Source: Idiomarina fontislapidosi (GTDB lineage Bacteria > Pseudomonadota > Gammaproteobacteria > Enterobacterales > Alteromonadaceae). From it: a stretch of DNA of 64,000 bases. Made by a program: the position numbers and the translations under genes. Where the stretch lies: contig NZ_QJST01000007.1 in the NCBI RefSeq assembly GCF_003226255.1, positions 78,729 through 142,728 of the forward strand, given 5' to 3'. This document shows positions 10,116 to 19,266 of the stretch, in pieces. The notes beneath the pieces are model-generated. The model saw nothing but the letters and a program-made list of their open reading frames with translations, ran no database searches and had not been told where the DNA came from. Position 1 is the stretch's first letter, and each line of letters opens with the position of its first letter.

Positions 10116-10994
10116 ATGAAACAGTGGCAGGGAATCAGTGAGTTTGTCGCCGTTGCGCAAACCTCCAGCTTTACCAGTGCAGCAAAGCAACTGGGCTTAT
10201 CAGTGGCGCAAGTGAGCCGTAATATCGCTGCGCTCGAGCAACGTCTGAAACTTCCGTTACTTTACCGGTCGACCCGAAGTGTGAGCTTAACGGAGGAGGG
10301 GTTATTGTATTTACCCCATTGCCAACTTCTAGTGGCGAGTCTCAATGATGCGGATCAGGCTATCCAACAGCGATCAGAAAAACCACAAGGGTTAATCAGG
10401 TTGACCGCTCCAGTATTTTACGGCGAACACGTGATTGCTCCTTTAGTCAATGATTTTTTAAATCAGTACCCCGATTGTCGACTCGATTTTAATCTGACCA
10501 ATGAGACCTTGGATCTTATTGAGGGACACTACGATTTAGCGATTCGCTTGGGTCACTTAGGTACACCGCGGCTGAAGGCGAGTCCGCTGGGTCATCGCAG
10601 ACACTTTTTAGTCGGAACGCCGGCGTACTTTGCACGCTTTGGCGAACCCACTGATTTAGCATCGCTGGCTGAACACCGGTGCTTAACGGGGACGCTTAAA
10701 AGCTGGCGCTTTCAGATTGAAGGCAAAGCAAAAACTGTGCAACCTAACGCTTTGGTCCATTGCAACAGTGGTTTAGCCATTAAGGATGCAGTCTGTAAGG
10801 GGCTAGGGATCGCAATTCTGCCTGACTACTATGTAGCCGAAGAGCTTGAAAAAGGTATCTTGCAAGAAGTACTGACCGCGTATCGTCAACCCGACGATGG
10901 TATTTGGGCATTGTATCCAGAGTCGCGACATCGAATCGCAAAGGTAAGAGTATTAATCGACTTTCTGAAATTGAAGCTAACCGATAACGGTTAA
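10116..10994 (+). CDS. LysR-family transcriptional regulator
   Basis: The 292-residue product has an N-terminal winged helix-turn-helix (about residues 1-60, with the typical FTSAAKQLGLSVAQVSRNIAALEQRL pattern in two parts) and a LysR substrate-binding domain. It belongs to the subgroup often found beside formaldehyde-detoxification genes. It is divergent from adhC-fghA, and the 120-bp intergenic region contains an interrupted inverted repeat (AGTTTA at 10049-10054, TAAACT at 10079-10084), a possible operator. Control of adhC-fghA is an inference from this arrangement; the effector is unknown. Confidence 0.88.
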   Translation: MKQWQGISEFVAVAQTSSFTSAAKQLGLSVAQVSRNIAALEQRLKLPLLYRSTRSVSLTEEGLLYLPHCQLLVASLNDADQAIQQRSEKPQGLIRLTAPVFYGEHVIAPLVNDFLNQYPDCRLDFNLTNETLDLIEGHYDLAIRLGHLGTPRLKASPLGHRRHFLVGTPAYFARFGEPTDLASLAEHRCLTGTLKSWRFQIEGKAKTVQPNALVHCNSGLAIKDAVCKGLGIAILPDYYVAEELEKGILQEVLTAYRQPDDGIWALYPESRHRIAKVRVLIDFLKLKLTDNG

Positions 10995-11035
10995 GGTGGA
11001 GTATTTAATTAGACTAACAGGGGAAGAAAAAAAGG

Positions 11036-11111
11036 TGGTGGATGGTACTGGGCTCGAACCAGTGACCCTCGCCTTGTAAGGGCGATGCTCTCCCAACTGA
11101 GCTAACCATCC
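11036..11111 (-). tRNA. tRNA-Val (TAC), copy 2
   Basis: A 76-nt cloverleaf on the minus strand has acceptor GGATGGT pairing with ACCATCC, discriminator A and encoded CCA. The anticodon stem-loop CGCCCTTACAAGGCG gives TAC for valine. It looks identical to the copy at 11143-11218 and shares its promoter. Confidence 0.97.
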
Positions 11112-11142
11112 AACGCCAAGGAAAACAACGAAGGGGAAGAAG

Positions 11143-11218
11143 TGGTGGATGGTACTGGGCTCGAACCAGTGACCCTCGCCTTGTAAGGGCGATGCTCTCC
11201 CAACTGAGCTAACCATCC
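11143..11218 (-). tRNA. tRNA-Val (TAC), copy 1
   Basis: This is a 76-nt cloverleaf on the minus strand with encoded CCA and anticodon TAC. It is the promoter-proximal of two identical copies separated by 31 bp. Confidence 0.97.
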
Positions 11219-11256
11219 AGTTTTGTCATCGCACTTCTGCGTCGTTGCGAGGAGGC

Positions 11257-11284
11257 ATTATAGGGATACGCGACAAAGTGTCAA
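11257..11284 (-). promoter_or_regulatory. sigma-70 promoter of the tRNA-Val operon
   Basis: On the minus strand, TTGACA (11284-11279) and a perfect TATAAT (11262-11257) are separated by 16 bp. They lie about 39 bp before the first tRNA-Val gene. Both hexamers match consensus fully. Confidence 0.8.
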
Positions 11285-11410
11285 ACAAAAAATGCAAAGT
11301 TTTTTCCGTTTGCTGACTTTTTAATCATTTTAATTGAATAATGCGCTTTTTGCCTAGGACTGGTAAAATTCACGGCGTCTAATCACTGAATCAAATAAAG
11401 GAACACAGTA

Positions 11411-12820
11411 ATGAGTGTAGTTACGCGTTTCGCTCCAAGCCCGACTGGCTATTTACATGTTGGCGGTGCTCGCACAGCGCTTTACTCTTGGCTGGTCGCA
11501 AAAGCCCAGGGTGGTGAGTTTGTATTGCGAATTGAAGATACCGACCGGGAGCGTTCAACGCAGCCTGCGATTGATGCCATTTTAGAGGGCATGGAATGGT
11601 TAGGGCTGAACTGGGATCGTGGACCTTACTATCAAACCAAGCGTTTTGACCGTTATAAAGAATTAGTGGATCAACTGCTTGAAGAAGATAAAGCCTATAA
11701 ATGCTACTGCTCGACCGAGCGTTTGGAAAAAATGCGTGAAGAGCAAATGGAGCGTGGCGAAAAACCCCGTTACGATGGGCATTGTCGAGATAACCCCAAT
11801 GCATCCGGTGATAGTTATGTGATTCGTTTTCGTAACCCGCAAGAGGGTAGCGTTATTTTTGACGATCTCATTCGTGGTCGCATTGAATTCTCAAACCAAG
11901 AACTTGATGACTTAATCATTGCCCGCAGTGATGGCACGCCGACCTACAATTTCTGTGTTGTTGTGGATGATTGGGAAATGGGGATCACGCATGTCGTGCG
12001 TGGTGAAGACCACATTAACAATACGCCACGCCAGATTAATATTCTTAAAGCATTGAATGCACCCGTGCCTTACTATGCACATGTATCGATGATTTTGGGC
12101 GACGATGGTAAAAAGCTATCTAAGCGCCACGGTGCGGTGGGTGTGATGCACTATCGCGATGATGGGTACTTGCCAGAGGCGGTGATTAATTATTTAGCCC
12201 GTTTAGGCTGGTCGCATGGTGACCAAGAAATATTCAGCAAAGAAGAACTGGTTAAACTCTTTAAATTAGAAGACGTCAATAAGGCGGCTTCGGCATTTAA
12301 CACTGAAAAGCTCAACTGGCTTAACCAACATTACATGAAGACGTTGCCAGCTGAACAAGTGGCTGATGCGTTAAAATGGCAGTTTGACCAACTCGGTGTC
12401 GACACGTCGACCGGTCCAGCACTGACAGCGATTGTGGGTTTGCAAGCCGATCGTGTTAAGACGCTCAAAGAGATGGCCGCCATTAGTCGTTATTTCTACG
12501 AACCCGTGACTGAGTTTGAAGAAAAGGCCGCTAAGAAACATTTGCGCCCAGTCGCTAAAGAGCCATTAGAAGCGGTGAAGGCGAGCCTGTCAGACTTGAC
12601 AGATTGGACTGCTGAATCAATTCAAGCAGCGATTAATGGCACAGCTGAAGCACTTGGCGTGGGCATGGGCAAAATTGGTATGCCTTTGCGTGTTGCGGCT
12701 ACGGGAGGCGGTAACTCGCCGTCGTTGGACGTTACGCTGGCACAACTGGATAAGCAAAAGGTTGTTGAGCGTATCGACTTGGCGCTTGCGTTCATTGCTG
12801 AGCGCGAAGCGAGCGCATAA
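11411..12820 (+). CDS. gltX: glutamyl-tRNA synthetase
   Basis: GltX charges tRNA-Glu with glutamate in the cytoplasm. The 469-residue product is full length for the bacterial enzyme. It has the class I HIGH-type motif [14 protein letters not shown] near the N-terminus, the zinc-binding segment starting CYCSTE and ending in HC about 30 residues later, and the KMSKS-type motif KKLSKRHG in the middle. The C-terminal half is the anticodon-binding helical cage. The ATG at 11411 follows AAAGGA with suitable spacing. It lies immediately before an operon holding three tRNA-Glu genes, the enzyme's own substrates, although that operon has its own promoter. Confidence 0.98.
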   Translation: MSVVTRFAPSPTGYLHVGGARTALYSWLVAKAQGGEFVLRIEDTDRERSTQPAIDAILEGMEWLGLNWDRGPYYQTKRFDRYKELVDQLLEEDKAYKCYCSTERLEKMREEQMERGEKPRYDGHCRDNPNASGDSYVIRFRNPQEGSVIFDDLIRGRIEFSNQELDDLIIARSDGTPTYNFCVVVDDWEMGITHVVRGEDHINNTPRQINILKALNAPVPYYAHVSMILGDDGKKLSKRHGAVGVMHYRDDGYLPEAVINYLARLGWSHGDQEIFSKEELVKLFKLEDVNKAASAFNTEKLNWLNQHYMKTLPAEQVADALKWQFDQLGVDTSTGPALTAIVGLQADRVKTLKEMAAISRYFYEPVTEFEEKAAKKHLRPVAKEPLEAVKASLSDLTDWTAESIQAAINGTAEALGVGMGKIGMPLRVAATGGGNSPSLDVTLAQLDKQKVVERIDLALAFIAEREASA

Positions 12821-12892
12821 TACGCGATTTGCATGTAAAATAGTCAACTTGATATAAAAATCGCCAGTTGGAGATATTTTTTCAAAAAACAG

Positions 12893-12922
12893 TTGACACT
12901 TAAGCGCTCCTCGCAATAGAAT
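12893..12922 (+). promoter_or_regulatory. sigma-70 promoter of the tRNA-Ala/Glu operon
   Basis: TTGACA at 12893-12898 and TAGAAT at 12917-12922 are separated by 18 bp. A GC-rich discriminator GCGCCCC follows directly, as in stringently controlled stable-RNA promoters. The first tRNA starts 38 bp downstream. The same -10 hexamer occurs before the tRNA-Ser/Arg operon. Confidence 0.8.
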
Positions 12923-12960
12923 GCGCCCCGCTGTCAAGGCAGTTTCGCTGCTAAAGCAGT

Positions 12961-13036
<76 letters not shown>

Positions 13037-13068
13037 AGTGAAATTTTGATAGCAACGTTAGTGATTGC

Positions 13069-13144
13069 GTCCCCTTCGTCTAGAGGCCTAGGACACTGCC
13101 CTTTCACGGCAGTAACAGGGGTTCGAATCCCCTAGGGGACGCCA
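13069..13144 (+). tRNA. tRNA-Glu (TTC), copy 1
   Basis: A 76-nt cloverleaf with acceptor GTCCCCT pairing to AGGGGAC and encoded CCA. The anticodon loop CTTTCAC gives TTC for glutamate. It is the first of three apparently identical copies. Confidence 0.97.
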
Positions 13145-13175
13145 ATTCTACTAACACGATGCATATTTTGATTGC

Positions 13176-13251
13176 GTCCCCTTCGTCTAGAGGCCTAGGA
13201 CACTGCCCTTTCACGGCAGTAACAGGGGTTCGAATCCCCTAGGGGACGCCA
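13176..13251 (+). tRNA. tRNA-Glu (TTC), copy 2
   Basis: This is the same 76-nt sequence as the copies at 13069-13144 and 13281-13356, with anticodon TTC and encoded CCA. The spacer before it is 31 bp. Confidence 0.97.
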
Positions 13252-13280
13252 CTCAAAAAGCATCACCAATAAGTTTCTGG

Positions 13281-13356
13281 GTCCCCTTCGTCTAGAGGCC
13301 TAGGACACTGCCCTTTCACGGCAGTAACAGGGGTTCGAATCCCCTAGGGGACGCCA
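13281..13356 (+). tRNA. tRNA-Glu (TTC), copy 3
   Basis: The third identical tRNA-Glu, with anticodon TTC and encoded CCA, ends the operon 5 bp before the terminator hairpin. Confidence 0.97.
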
Positions 13357-13361
13357 ACACT

Positions 13362-13387
13362 AAACCACCTTCCATGGTGGTTTTTTT
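13362..13387 (+). terminator. Rho-independent terminator of the tRNA-Ala/Glu operon
   Basis: The stem AAACCACC (13362-13369) pairs with GGTGGTTT (13376-13383) around a 6-nt loop, and the sequence continues as a run of seven T. It begins 5 bp after the last tRNA. Confidence 0.9.
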
Positions 13388-13405
13388 GTGCCTGCGATTT
13401 ATGAT

Positions 13406-14044
13406 TTACTGACTCGATGCCTCGGCTTGTTGAGCCAGCTCAAGTAGATAGGGTGAGAGGAAATCCGCGATCGATGCTTGCGCCTCAGCGGTCGGGTGGA
13501 TGCCATCATCTTGTACGAAGTCAGGGTTGTCCACTAACTCGGTCATAAAGAACGGTACTAACGTCACCTCGTATTTTTCTGCCACACGATTAAACACCGC
13601 TTGAAAGCGCTTAGAAAAGCGGGGACCATAGTTAGGTGGAACCATGACCTGGCTGAGCGCCACATTAATCCCTTTCGCTTGCGCCTGCTCGATCATATCG
13701 GACAAATTAGCCTCAACGGTCGCTAAGTCAAACCCTCGCAACCCGTCATTGCCGCCGAGTTCAATAAAAATTGCGTCAGGCTGATGACGCTCGATTACAC
13801 CCGATAAACGATTCAAGCCGCCGCGGGTGGTGTCACCGCTGATACTTGCATTGATGATTTCAATGTTTGGGTATTCTTGTTGCCAACGACGCTGTAATTC
13901 CGCGACCCAAGTTTGTTGTTGCGAAAGACCATAACCTGCACTTAGGCTATCTCCTAACACAACAAGTGAAACATTTGCCGCAACACTACGTATAGATATA
14001 AAAATCAAAGTAATACAAGCTAACTTTAATAGGAAATTTTTCAT
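13406..14044 (-). CDS. tesA: TesA-like periplasmic lysophospholipase/arylesterase (SGNH hydrolase)
   Basis: The 212-residue product is an SGNH/GDSL hydrolase of the TesA type, which cleaves thioesters, lysophospholipids or aryl esters in the periplasm. A signal peptide is visible (MKNFLLKLACITLIF, then a hydrophobic core and Ala-Ala at 22-23). The GDS motif holds S33, the GGND block is present, and DGIHPT carries the catalytic Asp-His. The ATG at 14044 is chosen; an upstream TTG at 14068 would place charged residues before the signal peptide. The start lies only 3 bp from the divergent ybbA start. The tesA-ybbA-ybbP arrangement is also found in E. coli. Substrate preference cannot be read from sequence. 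Confidence 0.9.
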   Translation of the reverse strand: MKNFLLKLACITLIFISIRSVAANVSLVVLGDSLSAGYGLSQQQTWVAELQRRWQQEYPNIEIINASISGDTTRGGLNRLSGVIERHQPDAIFIELGGNDGLRGFDLATVEANLSDMIEQAQAKGINVALSQVMVPPNYGPRFSKRFQAVFNRVAEKYEVTLVPFFMTELVDNPDFVQDDGIHPTAEAQASIADFLSPYLLELAQQAEASSQ

Positions 14045-14047
14045 TTT

Positions 14048-14728
14048 ATGCTCATTCAAACTCAACAACTCGAAAAGATAGTCGAAACCTCTGAGGGACC
14101 GTTACAGATTCTGCAACCAATTGACCTCGCAATCAATGCCGGTGAGACCGTTGCTATTGTTGGGGCGTCGGGCTCAGGTAAATCAACACTATTATCACTC
14201 CTTGCGGGCTTAGACATTGCCACCCATGGCGATGTTCTTATAGAAAACGAAAAATTAAGCGATTTGGATGAAGAACAACGCGCAAAACTACGCGCTGATA
14301 AAGTGGGCTTTATCTTTCAGTCGTTCCTACTGGTGCCGAGTTTAAGCGCGTTAGAAAATGTGATGTTGCCTGCCGAGCTAGCGGGTCATAAAGGTGCCGA
14401 GAAGGAAGCACGAGAGTTGCTCGAAAAAGTCGGTTTATCAGACCGCTGGCATCATTATCCAAACCAGCTCTCGGGTGGTGAGCAGCAGCGGGTAGCGATT
14501 GCCCGTGCCTTCGTGGGACAACCGAAAATTCTATTTGCCGATGAGCCGACGGGTAACTTGGATAGCAAAACAGGCGATAAAGTCGAACAGTTATTGTTTG
14601 ATCTAAACAAAGATTACGGCACCACCTTGGTGATGGTGACCCACGACACAACCTTGGCGAAGCGCTGTCAGCGCATTTTGAACATGGAAGCTGGTCAGTT
14701 GGCGGAGGCTTCGCAAGATGTGGCATAA
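14048..14728 (+). CDS. ybbA: ABC transporter ATP-binding protein YbbA
   Basis: This is the 226-residue ATPase of a MacB/LolD-type ABC system. Walker [10 protein letters not shown] is at 39-47, the signature is [15 protein letters not shown], and Walker [11 protein letters not shown] follows. It overlaps the permease gene by 11 nt, so the two proteins are surely partners. The start codon is 3 bp from the divergent tesA start, so the ribosome-binding region (AGGAAA at about 14030) lies within the tesA coding sequence. The partner system in E. coli is poorly defined; a link to lipid or lysophospholipid handling with TesA is suggested only by neighbourhood. Confidence 0.93.
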   Translation: MLIQTQQLEKIVETSEGPLQILQPIDLAINAGETVAIVGASGSGKSTLLSLLAGLDIATHGDVLIENEKLSDLDEEQRAKLRADKVGFIFQSFLLVPSLSALENVMLPAELAGHKGAEKEARELLEKVGLSDRWHHYPNQLSGGEQQRVAIARAFVGQPKILFADEPTGNLDSKTGDKVEQLLFDLNKDYGTTLVMVTHDTTLAKRCQRILNMEAGQLAEASQDVA

Positions 14729-17225
14729 AATATCTTTTCGCCTTCTTAAGCAGGAGTTGAAGCGCGGCGAGCTCACGATTATGGCGCTCGCTATCATTTT
14801 ATCAGTGACAGCGGTGTTGTCTTTGTCACTCTTTAGTGAGCGCCTACAATCGGGTTTGCTGGAACGGAGCAGTGAGTTTCTCGCAGCTGATCGGGTGTTG
14901 AGCTCGCGCAGGGATATACCGCAAGAGTGGTTAGAAAAAGCAGAGCAAGACGGTATTCAGACAGCGTGGCGCGTCATATTCAATTCAATGGCGTTTGCTA
15001 ACGACCAGCTTGAGCTTGTTGATATTAAAGCGGTGTCTGATGGGTATCCGCTGCGCGGCGAGCTTAAAGTAGCGGATAAGCCCTTCGTTGAGGGCGAAGT
15101 GTCTACCACGTTGCCGCCAGAGGGTGAAGCATGGGTGGCTTCCAGTCTATTCCAAGCGTTGTCGCTTGAAATGGGCGACTCAATCGAGGTGGGTAATAGT
15201 CGCTTTAAAGTAACTAAAGTAGTCACCTATGAGCCTGATGTGGGCTTTTCTGTGTTCACCGATAGCCCTAATGTGATTATTCGCTATTCACAATTGGCAG
15301 AAACCGGATTAATTCAACCCGGTAGCCGTGTGCGTTACAACGTGTTGTTCGCGGGGAACCCAACGCAGCTGGATAATTACGAAAGCTGGTTGTTACCGCA
15401 ACTAAACGATGACACCCATAGCTGGCGCAGTATCGAAGATGGTGACAGTCCTTTGGCACGTGCGTTAAATCGCGCTGAGCGCTTTATGATGCTAGCGAGC
15501 TTATTGGGCGTTGTTCTCGCGGCGACGGCCGTTGCCGTGGCAGCACAGCGCTATTGTCAGCGTAATTACGATGTGGTCGCGATTTTTAAAACCTTGGGCG
15601 CAGGTAAGCAACAAATCCGTAAAATCTTTGTGCTTCACTTACTGTTGCTCACAGGGATCAGCGTCGGTGTTGGTATTCTGCTCGGGTGGCTCATTCAATC
15701 CTACGTTATTAACTGGGTCGCAGAACAACTGGGGGCATCCTTGCCATCAGCGAGTTGGCGTCCGTATGCGTTAGCGATTGCGACCGGCTTAATCAGTGCT
15801 GTGATGTTTACGCTGTATCCTTTGTTCAGACTAATTTCAATCCCACCCTTGCGAGTGTTGCACCGTCAGATGGTTGGGGTACAGGCGATTCGTTGGCTGC
15901 AGTGGATATTGAGCGGCGGTACGATTTACGGATTATTGGTGCTGTATTCTCAACAGTGGTGGTTGTCGACTGCCTTGTTTGTGGGAGGCGCTTTCGCCGC
16001 AGGTATTTTGCTGTTAATCGGCCGCGTATTGATTGGTGCTGGACGTAAAGCGGGCATGCAAGCGGGCAGTGCGTGGCGTTTAGCCATGGCCGGCTTACAA
16101 CGACGCGCTTCGGCCAATAGCGTGCAAATGCTGAGTTTTTCGACAGCGATCATGTTGTTATTGCTTGTCATCGTTCTGCGTAATGACTTACTGGCAGATT
16201 GGCAACGCCAATTACCAGAGGATGCACCAAACTACTTTGCTTTAAACATTGCTGAGGAAAAAGTTGATGACCTGCGCGATATGTTTGCCCGTGAGAACAT
16301 TGAGGCAACCGATCAGTATCCCCTAATTCCAGGGCGGGTGACGCACCACAATGGTACTGAACTGATTGACGAGGTCACCAAGGAAGATCGCGAGGAAGTC
16401 GAAGAAGGGGATCGTGAGGAAGGCTTTGGGCGCGAGTTGTCATTGACGTGGCGGGATACTGTGCCGCCTAACAATGAGATTGTCAGTGGCAGCTGGTGGG
16501 GCGAGAACGCAGAGCCTCAAGTCTCGGTTGAACGACAAGCTGCTGAGCGATTAGAGATTAAAGTGGGCGATACACTGACCTTCAACATCGGTGGTGAGGT
16601 GTTTACCGTACCCGTAACGAGTTTGCGTGAAGCCGACTGGGGTTCGCTGCAACCTAACTTCTACATGATCTTTAACACCAGTACGCTTGCTGATTTCCCA
16701 GCGACTTATATCACCAGCTTTCATCTTGATAGCGACCGCAAGGACGAATTGTATCAGTTGTTTAGGCCTTTCCCTGAGGCCTCGCTGATTGATTTGGACG
16801 CGATCATTGATCAAATCCGTGAAGTCATCTCGCAGGTCAGTATTGCGATTCTTTTCGTATTAGTCTTGGTGATGATTGCCGGCGCTTTGGTCTTAATCGC
16901 GCAAGTGCAAGCCAGTATGGAAGAACGCCAAAAGGAACTCGTTATTCTGCGTACCTTAGGTGCTTCAGGCAAACTATTGAGTCGAAGTATCAGTTACGAA
17001 TTTCTGATGCTGGGTGCGATCAGCGGTTTGATCGCAACCATTGCCATGGATTTGTCACTACTTATTTTGCAAACCCAAGTGTTTAATATGGAAGCGACGT
17101 GGCATTGGCGCTTGTGGCTGTTAGGTCCTATTTCGGGTGCTGTGGTAGTTGCTTTGTTAGGTCGATTGGCGTGTGCGCGTCTGATTCGTCGCAATACTGC
17201 ACAATTGATTCGTAAATTGATTTAA
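14718..17225 (+). CDS. ybbP: ABC transporter permease YbbP (FtsX/MacB type)
   Basis: The 835-residue product has one N-terminal membrane helix, a long periplasmic domain, three helices, then a second set ending with three C-terminal helices. This is the architecture of YbbP permeases with two FtsX domains. The FtsX-like stretches include MEERQKELVILRTLGAS near the C-terminus. The acidic loop EDREEVEEGDREEG in the second periplasmic region is unusual in its charge density. It overlaps ybbA by 11 nt, implying translational coupling. Such permeases work as mechanotransmitters or extract substrates from the outer leaflet; the substrate is not known. Confidence 0.9.
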   Translation: MWHKISFRLLKQELKRGELTIMALAIILSVTAVLSLSLFSERLQSGLLERSSEFLAADRVLSSRRDIPQEWLEKAEQDGIQTAWRVIFNSMAFANDQLELVDIKAVSDGYPLRGELKVADKPFVEGEVSTTLPPEGEAWVASSLFQALSLEMGDSIEVGNSRFKVTKVVTYEPDVGFSVFTDSPNVIIRYSQLAETGLIQPGSRVRYNVLFAGNPTQLDNYESWLLPQLNDDTHSWRSIEDGDSPLARALNRAERFMMLASLLGVVLAATAVAVAAQRYCQRNYDVVAIFKTLGAGKQQIRKIFVLHLLLLTGISVGVGILLGWLIQSYVINWVAEQLGASLPSASWRPYALAIATGLISAVMFTLYPLFRLISIPPLRVLHRQMVGVQAIRWLQWILSGGTIYGLLVLYSQQWWLSTALFVGGAFAAGILLLIGRVLIGAGRKAGMQAGSAWRLAMAGLQRRASANSVQMLSFSTAIMLLLLVIVLRNDLLADWQRQLPEDAPNYFALNIAEEKVDDLRDMFARENIEATDQYPLIPGRVTHHNGTELIDEVTKEDREEVEEGDREEGFGRELSLTWRDTVPPNNEIVSGSWWGENAEPQVSVERQAAERLEIKVGDTLTFNIGGEVFTVPVTSLREADWGSLQPNFYMIFNTSTLADFPATYITSFHLDSDRKDELYQLFRPFPEASLIDLDAIIDQIREVISQVSIAILFVLVLVMIAGALVLIAQVQASMEERQKELVILRTLGASGKLLSRSISYEFLMLGAISGLIATIAMDLSLLILQTQVFNMEATWHWRLWLLGPISGAVVVALLGRLACARLIRRNTAQLIRKLI

Positions 17226-17238
17226 CAGGAGGCGGTGT

Positions 17239-18129
17239 ATGAAAATTCTTATTACAGGGGGCTCGGGGCTGATAGGCTCGAGCTTTATCCGCTATTACAG
17301 CCAACAGCATCAGTTTACGGTGACAACGCGCTCGGTTGAGCGCGTAAAACAGCAGTTTCGCGGCTATGGCGTTGATGTTGTCAGTGAGTTGCCATCAGCG
17401 CAGGGGCTTACAGAATTTGATGCTGTGATTAACCTGCAGGGCGCGGGTATTGCTGATAAACGCTGGACTGCCGAGCGCAAGCAAGAGTTACAGAACAGTC
17501 GTTGGCAGATCACTGAGGCTCTGGTACAAAGGATAAAAGAATGCCCATCACCTCCGGTATTACTGAGTGGTTCGGCGATTGGTGTTTACGGACCAAGAGA
17601 TGATGAACCCGTAAGTGAGGAGGCAACGCCTCAAACTTACGACTTTGCCGCTGAGCTTTGTCAGCAGTGGGAGTCTATTGCGTTGTCGGTACAGCAATAC
17701 ACTCGAGTGGTTTGTTTACGAACCGGAGTGGTGCTAGACAGTGCCCAAGGCGCTTTGCCTCGCATGGCGTTGCCATATAAACTGGGTTTGGGCGGTCCAA
17801 TGGGCTCGGGTAAGCAGATGATGTCGTGGATCCATATCGAGGACATCATTCGTGCGTTAGAGTTTATTTTGCAGGATGATAGCATTGCGGGTCCCGTGAA
17901 CTTGACGGCACCGAATCCGACTGCCAATAAACAATTCAGTCAGACATTAGCAAAAACCCTACACCGACCGCACGTACTGTTCGTGCCGTCGTTTGCTTTA
18001 AACTTAATGTTGGGCGAGATGGCTTCAATGTTACTTGAGGGGCAAGCGGTGGTGCCGAAAAAGCTCGAGCAAGCGGGTTTTCATTTTAACTTTCCTCAAT
18101 TGCAGGATGCGTTAGCCGATTTGCTGTAA
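17239..18129 (+). CDS. yfcH: TIGR01777-family epimerase (YfcH)
   Basis: The 296-residue product is an extended short-chain dehydrogenase of the NAD-dependent epimerase type. The nucleotide motif GGSGLIGS is at 7-14, the conserved SGSAIGVYG block is in the middle, and MSWIHIEDIIRAL follows, all typical of the TIGR01777/DUF1731 family. A strong AGGAGG is 7 bp before the ATG. It follows ybbP by 13 bp and may be cotranscribed. The 3' end overlaps the convergent alpha/beta hydrolase gene by 44 nt. The physiological substrate is unknown. Confidence 0.88.
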   Translation: MKILITGGSGLIGSSFIRYYSQQHQFTVTTRSVERVKQQFRGYGVDVVSELPSAQGLTEFDAVINLQGAGIADKRWTAERKQELQNSRWQITEALVQRIKECPSPPVLLSGSAIGVYGPRDDEPVSEEATPQTYDFAAELCQQWESIALSVQQYTRVVCLRTGVVLDSAQGALPRMALPYKLGLGGPMGSGKQMMSWIHIEDIIRALEFILQDDSIAGPVNLTAPNPTANKQFSQTLAKTLHRPHVLFVPSFALNLMLGEMASMLLEGQAVVPKKLEQAGFHFNFPQLQDALADLL

Positions 18130-18958
18130 TTGCAGGGAGTAGAAACTGCTGCCACAAGGTGTGCTGATGAGTTGGCTTGAAGATGTTGAAGTGGCCAATA
18201 CGTCGACCTGCTTGCTGAGGGGTTAACCGTGTCAGCTTTTGTTCAGTGTTGGGGTATCGTTGCAGTAGCGCGCGAACGTTATCCTCAACCAACAACTCAT
18301 CGTCGCTGATGGAGAAGGCGTGATACGGTTGTGTTAAGCGTTGATAGCCTTCGAGTTGCTCTGCCGATAAGTGGTCAAACAAATAATTACGGCTGCGGCA
18401 CCAGCGGCTCCATTGACGCATTGCACGTGCAGGCATGTCACCAACCATATTGAGCCGTTTTCCTGGAAAGTAGCCCGCAATCGGTGTCGCCAACGGGATT
18501 GCCAAGTACCACAGTAACCACGAGGTGCGTTTTACCTGAGCACTGGCTTTAAGCCAATAACCTGTGCCTGACGCCACGGTAACAATGCGGTTAATGCGCT
18601 CGGGTTGTGGGATCAAACCCAGTAGCTGACCACCGAGGCTATGCCCTAACCAAACTAACTCTGCCGACGGTCGCTGTTGAGACGCCCAAGTAAGCACGTG
18701 GTCGAGGTCTAAGGTCGCCCATTCGATAATGTCCGTGTCGATCGCGTTGAGCGGCTTATTCTTAGAATCGCCAATGCCGTAATAGTCGAAACAAGTCACT
18801 GCAATTCCCTGATCGGCTAACCACTGGGCAAATCGGTGATAAAACCGTTGCTTTACGCCGAGCGCCGGCGCGATCACAACATGTTGTTGCGCCGCTACGG
18901 CTGGAAAGTGATTGATCGCCAATGCCCGATCGGCGTATTCAAGCATTAACCTTTGCAT
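18086..18958 (-). CDS. alpha/beta hydrolase
   Basis: The 290-residue product is an alpha/beta hydrolase with the nucleophile elbow GHSLGG (S107), the preceding strand VWL, and an oxyanion region near FDYYGIGDS at 58-65. The latter resembles serine-aminopeptidase/lysophospholipase-like members (COG4757 type). It is the last gene of the minus-strand trp-yciB-yciI unit, starting 5 bp after yciI. Its C-terminal 44 nt overlap the convergent yfcH gene, so no terminator can lie between them. The substrate is not predictable. Confidence 0.75.
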   Translation of the reverse strand: MQRLMLEYADRALAINHFPAVAAQQHVVIAPALGVKQRFYHRFAQWLADQGIAVTCFDYYGIGDSKNKPLNAIDTDIIEWATLDLDHVLTWASQQRPSAELVWLGHSLGGQLLGLIPQPERINRIVTVASGTGYWLKASAQVKRTSWLLWYLAIPLATPIAGYFPGKRLNMVGDMPARAMRQWSRWCRSRNYLFDHLSAEQLEGYQRLTQPYHAFSISDDELLVEDNVRALLQRYPNTEQKLTRLTPQQAGRRIGHFNIFKPTHQHTLWQQFLLPAITANRLTHPAIEES

Positions 18959-18963
18959 ACTGC

Positions 18964-19263
18964 TTATGGCAGCACGGGGTTGAACGGTTTAACGTGTGCC
19001 GAGCGGTAGACGCCTGCTTCCCAGTAAGGGTCGGCGTGTGCCCACTGTTCGGCTTGTTCAAGGGTGTCGAATTCAGCGATAACAACGGAGCCTGTAAAGC
19101 CCAAGATACCCGGGTCTTTTTCAGCGATCGCAGGGCAGGGGCCTGCGACAAGTAAACGTCCTTGCTCTTTTAATGCCTCTAAGCGTTTAATATGCGCTGG
19201 GCGCGCTTGCTTACGCTTGGCGAGCGAGTCGTCATGGTCTTCTGCAAAAATCACAAACCACAT
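18964..19263 (-). CDS. yciI: YciI-family protein
   Basis: This 99-residue protein has the dimeric alpha/beta-barrel (ferredoxin-like) YciI fold. It has a conserved His-Asp pair region (EDHDDSLAKR near residue 10), GPCPAI in the middle and the ending ADPYWEAGVY. Its biochemical role is not settled; homologues include a dehydrochlorinase-like enzyme and a TonB-fused form. It lies 3 bp after yciB and 5 bp before the hydrolase gene, in one cluster with trp genes, as in many Gammaproteobacteria. Confidence 0.9.
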   Translation of the reverse strand: MWFVIFAEDHDDSLAKRKQARPAHIKRLEALKEQGRLLVAGPCPAIAEKDPGILGFTGSVVIAEFDTLEQAEQWAHADPYWEAGVYRSAHVKPFNPVLP

Positions 19264-19266
19264 GGC

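Noticed and set aside
10977..11216. 79-residue minus-strand reading frame
   Set aside because: It reads through the two tRNA-Val genes; peptides of this kind (WLAQLGEHRPYKARVTGSSPV) are standard artefacts of tRNA sequence.
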